A stretch of 5,411 bases of DNA from contig WFWP01000047.1 of assembly GCA_015491055.1 (NCBI GenBank), forward strand, positions 1 to 5,411, read 5' to 3'. Positions 1 through 5,411 of this stretch are shown here, in pieces. Below the pieces are notes generated by a model. The model saw only the letters and a program-made list of their open reading frames with translations, ran no database searches and was not told the origin of the DNA. How positions within the stretch are numbered: position 1 is the first letter of the stretch; every line of letters begins with the position of its first letter. The position numbers were made by a program, and so were the translations under genes. Source of the DNA: Patescibacteria group bacterium (GTDB lineage Bacteria; Patescibacteriota; Minisyncoccia; Phycocordibacterales; UBA2100).

Positions 1-227
1 CCCTTTTTCTCATACGCCTCAATAGATTTCTTTCCAACATTTACTTTCCATTCCGGGTCAAGATTATAATGCTGTTCTATAAAATCCGGTGTTGGCACAA
101 AAAACTTGGCCGCAACAAGTTTTAAACCAACTCGTTCAAATCTTTTTATAATTTCACCAATTAATCCTCTTTGCACACCATCGGGTTTAATAACCACCAA
201 TGTCTGTTCTTTTGCGAATTTTGACAT
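1..227 (-). CDS. ndk: Nucleoside diphosphate kinase, N-terminal 75 residues (cut by window edge)
   Basis: Nucleoside diphosphate kinase moves the gamma phosphate of ATP onto other (d)NDPs in the cytoplasm through a phosphohistidine intermediate. The visible part begins [20 protein letters not shown] and continues through [11 protein letters not shown] and [10 protein letters not shown]. This is the first strand, phosphate-binding lysine (K14 in the IKPDG motif) and first helix of the family. The catalytic histidine lies beyond the left edge. After the HY motif (residues 53-54) the usual short link to the KPFF segment is replaced by a charged stretch containing EWKVNVG and AYEKK, which suggests the longer form with an insertion. 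The ATG at 225-227 was chosen because it gives the normal N-terminus. A weak purine-rich AAAGAG lies only 3 nt upstream, so ribosome binding by Shine-Dalgarno pairing looks poor. The family call is firm; the insertion is inferred from a partial sequence. Confidence 0.93.
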   Translation of the reverse strand, partial: MSKFAKEQTLVVIKPDGVQRGLIGEIIKRFERVGLKLVAAKFFVPTPDFIEQHYNLDPEWKVNVGKKSIEAYEKK

Positions 228-263
228 ATGCTCTTTAATTAACTTAAATAAATATTGATCGGT

Positions 264-272
264 ATAATACCA
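264..272 (-). promoter_or_regulatory. Extended -10 promoter for ndk
   Basis: On the minus strand TGGTATTAT reads as an extended -10 element (TGn followed by TATTAT, 5 of 6 matches to consensus). The predicted transcript start is near 257, giving a leader of about 30 nt before the ndk ATG. There is no convincing -35 box at 16-18 nt, which is usual for extended -10 promoters. The same 9-mer stands before the ATPase gene at 3364-3372. Confidence 0.5.
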
Positions 273-323
273 TATCACTCAATTTTTTTCATGTTTTTCA
301 TATCTCATTATGAGCAATTCGCC

Positions 324-332
324 ATTGTAGCA
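324..332 (-). promoter_or_regulatory. Possible second, upstream -10 element for ndk
   Basis: The minus strand reads TGCTACAAT, an extended -10 type element (TGn plus TACAAT, 5 of 6 matches). The predicted start near 317 would give ndk a leader of about 90 nt. A TTGAAA lies upstream but at only 14 nt spacing. This is weaker than the element at 264-272 and may be a chance match in AT-rich DNA. Confidence 0.25.
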
Positions 333-467
333 CTTCTTTTAATTTTCAACATGCCCGAATCTCATGGATATTTGCCCACTTGAAAGTTGTATAAATAAAG
401 TATCATTTTACTTTTTATGTCTTGCGAAATATGTTGTGATGCCATTATTTCGGTTTACGCAACGACC

Positions 468-3356
468 CTAAAATCCGGGCATGCCGGCAAAGGGGTCATT
501 CGTGACGGGTTTGGGCTGTTCTTTCTTTTTGTAGCGCTCTTGTATTTCTTTTTCAACCTCTTCGCGCGGGCGACCATATTTTTGATATGACAATTCTCTT
601 AACGCTTCCGCTCTCTTAAAATCCATATCTCCGCGAACAAGAAATGTTTGCATATCAAAAGGGGTTGCCGGAGATCCGTGTACAAGCAATTTCAAATACG
701 CATGCCTGTTGGGCAATCCGGTAATATCTCCGGCATTGAATTCCGGCTGAAATTCCCTCTCCAAGAACTCGGCATCTTCTTGGGAGACTCTGAATACACA
801 CTTGGTTCCCACATTACCGAACACCGCATCTCGTATTTCATCGCTTAATTGTTTGATAAACTGGTGGGCCAAATTCAAACTTAACGCATACTTCCTCGCC
901 TCGGACAGAATGGTGGCAATGGACGGGGTGGTAAAGTTCTGGAATTCGTCAATGTACAAGTAAAACGGATAGCGCTCTTCTTCGGGAATATCCACACGCG
1001 CGAGCGCCGCCTGCAATATCTTACTCACAAAAATCAATCCCAGCAATTCTGCGTTAATGTCACCGATCCTACCCTTTGATAAATTGACCAACAGAATCTT
1101 ACGTTGTTGCATAATATCCGCGATATTAAACGCGCTCTTGGGTTGCGCTATAATCGGGCGCATAACTTCATTTGCCATAAAAATGTCGGTCTTGGCGACA
1201 ATATATGGCACTATGTTTTCAAGACTTGCCTCGCCTCCCGCTTTCTCCGCGACTTCGTACCAAAATTGATTTACAACCGGGTTTTTGCTTCGCCTCAAAC
1301 ATTCATGACGAAATGTATGCTCGGATAGTACTCTGCTTATATCACCGATTGTTGCCGTCCCATATTCCATGCCTTCCAAAATAAGCATTGCGGAATTTCT
1401 GAAATACTGCTCAAACATCGGACCCATACTCTCAGGGCTCTTTTTACCGAATATCTGAAAAAATATCTGAAACAATTCATTAACAACAAAAGTCTTTTCT
1501 TTGGGATTATCTTTATCAAATTCCATGAAATTCAATCCCATGGGCATATCCGTATATCCGGGGTCAAAGTAAATAACATCATCTTTTCTATCATCCGGCA
1601 CACTTGCAAGCACATCCATGATATCGCTTCCATGCGGATCTATATAACAACAACCGTCACCATTATAAATGTCTTGAATAATCATTTGCTTCATCAAAAA
1701 TGTTTTACCGGTACCGGTTTGTCCTATTTCATAAAAGTGTCGCATACGATCAAGTGTTGAGAAACGCACCTCGGTTTCAACGCCTCCGTAATTGTTCTTA
1801 CCCAAAATTATCCCATCGGAATTGTTTCCTACTTCTATGGGAGCGGGTTTGTGTTTTGACTTATTTTGCTTCAATTCGCGACTTGTTAAAACGGCTTGCC
1901 CCGTCAAATGATACATTGTGGTTAACTCTTCAATTGACAATTCAATTCTACTGCATATTCCGAATATCCTCATGGTAAAATTGCTGAACATTTTACGCAT
2001 TTTGCGAGGTGAAGGAATATTCCACACAATTCCGTTCCCCTGCCCTTCATCAAATTGATTAAATGTGCTTGTTATACTCTCCAATATATCTCGCGCTCTG
2101 GGCAAAGTTTCCGCAGATGCGACGGCACGCAAAGACACGGGAACAATTCTTTTCGCCGCCTTTTCTGAAATCAAATCCAATGAAATTTGGTCAATCGCTC
2201 CGGATATGTCTTTGTCTTTGTTTTTGAGTTTTTTCTTTATTTTTAACCAAGTTTTGCTCCACAATCCTCCATGCGCCGCTATTGCATCCTTTACCGATTC
2301 GCCCTTGCGAATATCGTCAATTATTTTTTTTATTTTTGAACTTGCATTCGCATTGTCATCTCCCACAACAAACTGAATTGCCGCACCTTCACCGTGTTTT
2401 TTCAATTTTGAAAATGCGGACAAAACCACATTCAGAGGATCATGTGTAAATTTCTTGTATACTTTCAATGGGTATATATAATTCTTTTCAAGATGCGCCT
2501 CCGCAATCAAAGACTCTCCTTCATAATTGAATACATTATAATCATTTCTCTGCTCTTTAATCGTTGCGTCCGGAAAAGTTGATAACAAATGTCTTTCAAA
2601 CAAATCCTTCTTACTCCTTGGTACTGAAACATACATTATTGCATGCTCGGATCCGTTACTTGTAGCTATCTCAAGCGTAAACACTTTGCCGCTTTTTGAT
2701 GAGAAAGGATTTATCTTGTCAATCAAACTCTTTTTGTCTTGTATGGTTGCCAACATACCGAGATAAAACTGCTCCATGGCTCCCAGTAACTTTTCCAACT
2801 CCTTCGCCTTTTCACTCTCTTCTTTGGTTTTACTCGCGGGAATTGAAACTTCATATAATGTCATGTGGAAAGCTTGCCATTGCTCAGAGGAACTCGGTAA
2901 GTCTTTAACAAACATTCCTTCCGCAACATACTGCACCAACACTCTGTGAAAATCGTCCTCAAGATGAGGATTTTTCAATTTTCTAACGACTGACAATGCG
3001 TTCTTAATACCCCTATCTTGAGCTATCGCCAATAAACGATCAATCTGCTCATCATGCTCTTCGGGTTCAAGGCCCACGGCGACACCGGCGCTCTCATACT
3101 CACTCATTGCGTAATCCGCGCTCAACACATGCTCAACGGGAATATCCGCATATTCCTTTATAACCTTTTTGCTCGCGCGTCTTGTTTCAAAATTGTTTGA
3201 CAATGATTCAACACCCTCAACCGGCGACAGTTCCCTCTCATATTGAGAAACCTTTTCCCTTAAATATCTTAACTCATCTTCAATACTTGAAAAACCCTCT
3301 TGCAAATTTGCATTGAGATTTTCGTCGCGGTTAGATGTATGGTCCTCAAATTGCAT
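468..3356 (-). CDS. TraG/VirD4-like (HerA/FtsK superfamily) ATPase, type IV secretion DNA-binding domain protein, 962 aa
   Basis: This is a P-loop ATPase of the family that includes type IV coupling proteins and HerA-type DNA pumps. Residues 20-45 are charged and could form a coiled coil. Residues about 220-335 look like an alpha/beta domain that precedes the motor in Patescibacterial homologues. A lysine-rich linker lies at 365-385. The motor starts near 540 with Walker A GQTGTGKT (545-552; K551), followed by YIDPHG (571-576). Walker B is FYLYIDEFQNF (D803, E804), followed by the SEARKY and AHQFIKQL motifs (818-837). The C-terminus is charged and then proline-rich. I see no hydrophobic membrane segment, unlike classical VirD4. 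The frame stays open to 3569, but the extra 71 residues are cysteine-rich, have no family character and run into the aminopeptidase gene. The ATG at 3356 gives a plausible hydrophilic N-terminus and sits just downstream of a promoter. DNA pumping is inferred from the family; the partner is unknown. Confidence 0.9.
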   Translation of the reverse strand: MQFEDHTSNRDENLNANLQEGFSSIEDELRYLREKVSQYERELSPVEGVESLSNNFETRRASKKVIKEYADIPVEHVLSADYAMSEYESAGVAVGLEPEEHDEQIDRLLAIAQDRGIKNALSVVRKLKNPHLEDDFHRVLVQYVAEGMFVKDLPSSSEQWQAFHMTLYEVSIPASKTKEESEKAKELEKLLGAMEQFYLGMLATIQDKKSLIDKINPFSSKSGKVFTLEIATSNGSEHAIMYVSVPRSKKDLFERHLLSTFPDATIKEQRNDYNVFNYEGESLIAEAHLEKNYIYPLKVYKKFTHDPLNVVLSAFSKLKKHGEGAAIQFVVGDDNANASSKIKKIIDDIRKGESVKDAIAAHGGLWSKTWLKIKKKLKNKDKDISGAIDQISLDLISEKAAKRIVPVSLRAVASAETLPRARDILESITSTFNQFDEGQGNGIVWNIPSPRKMRKMFSNFTMRIFGICSRIELSIEELTTMYHLTGQAVLTSRELKQNKSKHKPAPIEVGNNSDGIILGKNNYGGVETEVRFSTLDRMRHFYEIGQTGTGKTFLMKQMIIQDIYNGDGCCYIDPHGSDIMDVLASVPDDRKDDVIYFDPGYTDMPMGLNFMEFDKDNPKEKTFVVNELFQIFFQIFGKKSPESMGPMFEQYFRNSAMLILEGMEYGTATIGDISRVLSEHTFRHECLRRSKNPVVNQFWYEVAEKAGGEASLENIVPYIVAKTDIFMANEVMRPIIAQPKSAFNIADIMQQRKILLVNLSKGRIGDINAELLGLIFVSKILQAALARVDIPEEERYPFYLYIDEFQNFTTPSIATILSEARKYALSLNLAHQFIKQLSDEIRDAVFGNVGTKCVFRVSQEDAEFLEREFQPEFNAGDITGLPNRHAYLKLLVHGSPATPFDMQTFLVRGDMDFKRAEALRELSYQKYGRPREEVEKEIQERYKKKEQPKPVTNDPFAGMPGF

Positions 3357-3363
3357 AATGCAA

Positions 3364-3372
3364 ATAATACCA
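3364..3372 (-). promoter_or_regulatory. Extended -10 promoter of the ATPase gene, likely giving a leaderless mRNA
   Basis: The minus strand reads TGGTATTAT followed by TTGCATT and then the ATG at 3356. The last base of the hexamer is 3364, so the expected transcript start is 3356-3357, on the start codon. No Shine-Dalgarno sequence is present. The nearest -35-like hexamer, TTGGTG, is at a long 19 nt spacing. This element supports both the start choice and a promoter separate from that of the aminopeptidase. Confidence 0.5.
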
Positions 3373-3465
3373 CATACCAACTTACAAACACCAAGCGAAT
3401 TGTCCCCACCGATATCGCAACTCCGCCCATACAAACATAAGGCTCTTAATTTTTTCAAAGGCAAC

Positions 3466-4890
3466 TTATAACATGCTTGCCATTCTTGCGAGCAAATACA
3501 CCGGCTCGCCTGTAGATCCGTGCGCGAGATTGTCTCCGTCAACACTTTCCATACGCGGCGCAATGTCAATATGCAACCAATCTTGACCCTTTTCTATGAA
3601 CTCACTCAAAAACGCCCCCGCGGTAATCGCGCCTCCCCAATGCGTGTCGCTCAAATTGGAAATATCCGCCACCTTGCTTTTCATATGTTTCTTGTATACA
3701 TCCCACAAGGGCATTTGCCATACGCGCGTACCTGTTTCCGCGCCCGCTTTACGCGCCTTTCTCGGCAACGGACATGTGCATGAATTGGTCATAATCAAAG
3801 ATGCGTGCTGCCCGATGGACATAATCGCCGCTCCGGTCAATGTCGCAATGTCAATAATACTCTCCGGCTTGTAATGCTTCTGTGCATAAGTTAATGCATC
3901 TGCAAGTATCAATCGCCCCTCCGCATCGGTATGTCGCACCTCAATGGTTTTGCCACTCATACTCGTCAAAATATCACCGTTGCGATACGAATCTTTTCCG
4001 ATCGCATTTTCACATGCCGGAACAATCGCAACAACATTTTTCTTGATACCGAGTTTCGCAATCGCAAAGACGCTGTGTATCGCCGTCGCGCCGCCGCTCA
4101 TATCAAGGTGCATGTCAACCATCGCATCGCCGGGCTTGATACCCAATCCGCCCGTATCATACGTAATAGCCTTGCCGACAATGGCGACCGGCTTTTCCTT
4201 CGCCTTGCCGCCTTTGTACTCAATGACAATCAATTTCGGATCATGAGCTGATGCGCGCGAGACTGCCAAAAACGCCCCCATCTTCTGCGCCTCAATTTGC
4301 TTTTTGCTCAACACCTTCACCGAAACATTCTTGTACTTTTTCGCGCCGGACTTTGCGATATCGGCAAGTTTGCTCGGCGTCATGTCTTGCGCGGGCGTAT
4401 TGGCGATATCGCGAGATTCATTGACAATTTGTGCCACCGCATGCCCGGTTTTCAGCGCTTTGGCCATACCGTCGTCCGCAGACACAATCATCACTTCCTT
4501 GACCTCGGCAAAACCTTCTTTCGGTTCTGTTTTATACGCATTGAAGTTGTAATTCGCCAATTCAAACTCATACCCGATCATCTCCGCCAGTTCTTCTTTC
4601 GTCAATTCCGTACCGCACACCTTGGCGGTGTCGGTGTGCACATGCGCTTTTTGCGCCATGTCAAACACGGTATCAAAATCAACGGATAATTTCTCAATTC
4701 TATGCGACTGCGCCACCCGAATAATCAATCGCAACAACAATCTGAAATTATATAAACCCGTATCTCGTATATCACCCGTTTTAATGGTCAATGTCTTACC
4801 GTCAAAACGATGCGCCGCAATCTTTTCATCAAATGTAACCGCAATAAATTTGCTTGCATCTGCAACACTCTTACCTACTTTGTATTTCAT
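3466..4890 (-). CDS. pepA: Leucyl aminopeptidase, peptidase family M17, 474 aa
   Basis: This is a cytosolic two-metal aminopeptidase that removes N-terminal residues from peptides. M17 enzymes are normally hexamers. Residues 1-150 form the variable N-terminal domain and about 155-474 the catalytic domain. The site is complete: K240 and D245 in GKAITYDTGG, K252 in GIKPG, D263 in HLDMSGG, and D322, E324 and R326 in HTDAEGR. These match K250, D255, K262, D273, D332, E334 and R336 of bovine lens aminopeptidase with a constant offset of 10. ATLTGAA (349-355) and AITAGAFL (421-428) also fit the family. At 474 residues it is slightly shorter than E. coli PepA (about 500), and the N-terminal domain does not resemble E. 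coli's. Departures from common sequences are HTDAEGR for the usual NTDAEGR and IDIAPRM where DIAGTA is frequent. The start at 4890 lies 35 nt below a good promoter; no Shine-Dalgarno is visible. Peptide recycling is the inferred role. Confidence 0.96.
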   Translation of the reverse strand: MKYKVGKSVADASKFIAVTFDEKIAAHRFDGKTLTIKTGDIRDTGLYNFRLLLRLIIRVAQSHRIEKLSVDFDTVFDMAQKAHVHTDTAKVCGTELTKEELAEMIGYEFELANYNFNAYKTEPKEGFAEVKEVMIVSADDGMAKALKTGHAVAQIVNESRDIANTPAQDMTPSKLADIAKSGAKKYKNVSVKVLSKKQIEAQKMGAFLAVSRASAHDPKLIVIEYKGGKAKEKPVAIVGKAITYDTGGLGIKPGDAMVDMHLDMSGGATAIHSVFAIAKLGIKKNVVAIVPACENAIGKDSYRNGDILTSMSGKTIEVRHTDAEGRLILADALTYAQKHYKPESIIDIATLTGAAIMSIGQHASLIMTNSCTCPLPRKARKAGAETGTRVWQMPLWDVYKKHMKSKVADISNLSDTHWGGAITAGAFLSEFIEKGQDWLHIDIAPRMESVDGDNLAHGSTGEPVYLLARMASML

Positions 4891-4931
4891 GATACAAATT
4901 TAACAGCTTGATAATTAATACTTGCAATCGT

Positions 4932-4960
4932 ATTGTACCCTTCATAGTCAAATATGACAA
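4932..4960 (-). promoter_or_regulatory. Sigma70-type promoter of the aminopeptidase gene
   Basis: On the minus strand TTGTCA (4955-4960, 5 of 6 to consensus) is followed after exactly 17 nt by TACAAT (4932-4937, 5 of 6). The predicted start near 4925 gives a leader of about 35 nt. It is the best-formed promoter of the window. The leader itself is AT-rich and has no Shine-Dalgarno motif. Confidence 0.65.
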
Positions 4961-5061
4961 ATTAAGTATCTCGGGCATGCCATATTTGACACCATGTTCG
5001 TAAATCATGCATCCGTCTTATATATAAGGGTATCCATGCTTTCATAAAGTTTGACAAAGTA

Positions 5062-5089
5062 TTGATTTTGCATAAAAAAAATGTACAAT
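5062..5089 (+). promoter_or_regulatory. Promoter of tRNA-fMet
   Basis: TTGATT (5062-5067, 4 of 6) and TACAAT (5084-5089, 5 of 6) are separated by 16 nt and lie directly before the tRNA. The expected start is about A5096, only about 4 nt before the mature 5' end. A perfect TTGACA at 5051-5056 lies 27 nt from the -10 box and is too far away to pair with it. Confidence 0.55.
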
Positions 5090-5099
5090 CATACGATAT

Positions 5100-5170
5100 A
5101 GCGGGGTGGAGAAGAAGTATCTCGGGAGGCTCATAACCTCCAGACCCTGGTGCAAATCCAGGCCCCGCTA
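5100..5170 (+). tRNA. Initiator tRNA-fMet, anticodon CAT
   Basis: The sequence folds into a full cloverleaf. The acceptor stem is AGCGGGG with CCCCGCT and discriminator A5170. The D stem is GAGA/TCTC with the 7-nt loop AGAAGTA. The anticodon stem is GGAGG/CCTCC around CTCATAA (anticodon 5132-5134). The variable loop is AGAC, and the T stem CCTGG/CCAGG encloses TGCAAAT. The 5' half (GCGGGGTGGAG) is nearly that of E. coli initiator tRNA, and G10-C25, A11-U24 and the purine-rich anticodon stem agree, so this is the initiator rather than elongator Met or Ile2. Odd points are an A1-U72 pair where bacterial initiators usually have a mismatch, A29-U41 in place of the first of the three G-C pairs, A18 in place of G18, and G55 in place of U55. 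CCA is not encoded (CAA follows), so it must be added after transcription. Confidence 0.93.
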
Positions 5171-5171
5171 C

Positions 5172-5202
5172 AAAAATATAAGGTCGTTTACTTAAACGAA
5201 CC
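5172..5202 (-). terminator. Probable intrinsic terminator for minus-strand transcription from the right
   Basis: Read on the minus strand, GGT-CGTTT and AAACG-ACC pair around an AAGT loop with one bulged T. This gives 8 bp in total (5182-5202), followed by TTATATTTTT (5172-5181). The stem plus T-rich tail fits a Rho-independent terminator only on the minus strand; the plus-strand reading lacks a T tract. It would protect the tRNA from opposing transcription and end a gene lying to the right. Confidence 0.45.
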
Positions 5203-5214
5203 GCATGGTACCCC

Positions 5215-5236
5215 TTTTGCGCCACTATTCGCAAAA
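5215..5236. repeat. Inverted repeat downstream of the tRNA
   Basis: TTTTGCG (5215-5221) and CGCAAAA (5230-5236) are perfect 7-bp arms around the 8-nt loop CCACTATT. On the plus strand a T-rich stretch (TTGTTTTTGTTTTG, 5247-5260) begins about 10 nt later, so it could help form the 3' end of the tRNA transcript. The gap is too long for a standard intrinsic terminator. Confidence 0.4.
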
Positions 5237-5241
5237 ACGCG

Positions 5242-5411
5242 TCAGATTGTTTTTGTTTTGGTACAAGAATAGATAGCTTTACACACAGCCCCAAAATGCC
5301 TGCTTACACTTAAAGTCGCCAAACAATTCGCTTCAATGAAACGTGTCAAACTTTTTCTTTTATCTCTTCTCAAAAATCTGCACACTTGATTAACCATATC
5401 AAGTCTTAAAC
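5242..5411 (-). CDS. Possible C-terminal fragment of an unrecognised minus-strand protein
   Basis: One minus-strand frame is open from the right edge for 55 codons and stops at TGA (5242-5244). Its end reads VCKAIYSCTKTKTI. The fragment is basic, contains four cysteines and matches no family I know. An internal ATG at 5395-5397 would give a 51-residue protein. The only support is the open frame and the probable minus-strand terminator about 40 nt beyond the stop. An open frame of this length is not rare by chance, so this is a weak call that the sequence to the right would settle. Confidence 0.22.
   Translation of the reverse strand, partial: LRLDMVNQVCRFLRRDKRKSLTRFIEANCLATLSVSRHFGAVCKAIYSCTKTKTI
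5384..5404. repeat. Inverted repeat near the right edge
   Basis: ACTTGAT (5384-5390) and ATCAAGT (5398-5404) are perfect 7-bp arms around the 7-nt loop TAACCAT. No T tract follows on the plus strand. On the minus strand ATTTTTG comes about 6 nt after the stem. It could be a hairpin or a protein-binding palindrome; its role cannot be judged at the window edge. Confidence 0.3.

Noticed and set aside
397..414. AAAGTA/TACTTT inverted repeat after the ATPase gene
   Set aside because: It has only 6 bp with a single G-C pair, and its short T run is on the plus strand, where no gene precedes it. It is too weak to call a terminator.
362..445. 27-codon minus-strand open frame between the ATPase gene and ndk
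   Set aside because: It is very short, without a ribosome site or recognisable sequence. It is expected by chance.
3357..3569. 71-residue N-terminal extension of the ATPase frame
   Set aside because: It overlaps the aminopeptidase coding end by about 100 nt, is cysteine-rich with no family character, and begins upstream of the promoter found at 3364-3372.
4297..4689. 130-residue plus-strand open frame inside the aminopeptidase gene
   Set aside because: It is antisense to the conserved M17 coding sequence, rich in His, Arg and Phe as is typical of a shadow frame, and matches no known family.
4962..5294. 110-residue minus-strand open frame containing GFAPGSGGYEPPE
   Set aside because: This part is the antisense translation of the tRNA, a well-known source of spurious proteins. 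The frame starts at TTG and runs through the probable terminator and the tRNA.
5336..5389. 17-codon plus-strand frame beginning MKRVKLFLLSLL
   Set aside because: It resembles the start of a signal peptide but stops after 17 codons, and no continuation was seen.
1..5411. Search for CRISPR arrays, insertion sequences, toxin-antitoxin or defence cassettes
   Set aside because: No regularly spaced repeats, transposase motifs, terminal inverted repeats or paired small genes were seen; the window is ordinary apart from the points listed.

Overview
The window most likely comes from a Candidate Phyla Radiation (Patescibacteria) genome. This rests on my recognition of protein families and could not be checked by search. 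The large TraG/VirD4-like ATPase has the soluble two-part layout common in that group. The M17 aminopeptidase and the nucleoside diphosphate kinase also read like Patescibacterial versions, and the kinase carries extra sequence after its HY motif. Intergenic DNA is AT-rich. By-eye counts of single lines give roughly 50-60% GC in the aminopeptidase and 32-52% in the ATPase. The standard genetic code fits, with no in-frame TGA codons.

Layout from left to right: 1-227 (minus) is the 5' part of ndk, cut by the window edge. 228-467 is intergenic and holds two candidate ndk promoters. 468-3356 (minus) is a 962-residue TraG/VirD4/HerA-type ATPase with no transmembrane segment and no secretion genes beside it. 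3357-3465 is a short gap with an extended -10 box that places the transcript start almost on the ATPase start codon. 3466-4890 (minus) is a complete M17 leucyl aminopeptidase. 4891-5099 is a divergent intergenic region with a good minus-strand promoter for the aminopeptidase and a plus-strand promoter for a tRNA. 5100-5170 (plus) is an initiator tRNA-fMet(CAT). 5171-5411 holds inverted repeats, a probable minus-strand terminator, and perhaps the C-terminus of a minus-strand gene entering from the right.

The three protein genes run in the same direction (aminopeptidase, then ATPase, then ndk), but each has its own candidate promoter. I see no sign that they form one functional pathway: they cover peptide turnover, a DNA- or substrate-pumping ATPase, and nucleotide homeostasis. 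No mobile element, CRISPR array or defence cassette is visible. The most unusual items are the initiator tRNA, which departs from the bacterial consensus at three places including the elbow, and the apparently leaderless start of the ATPase.
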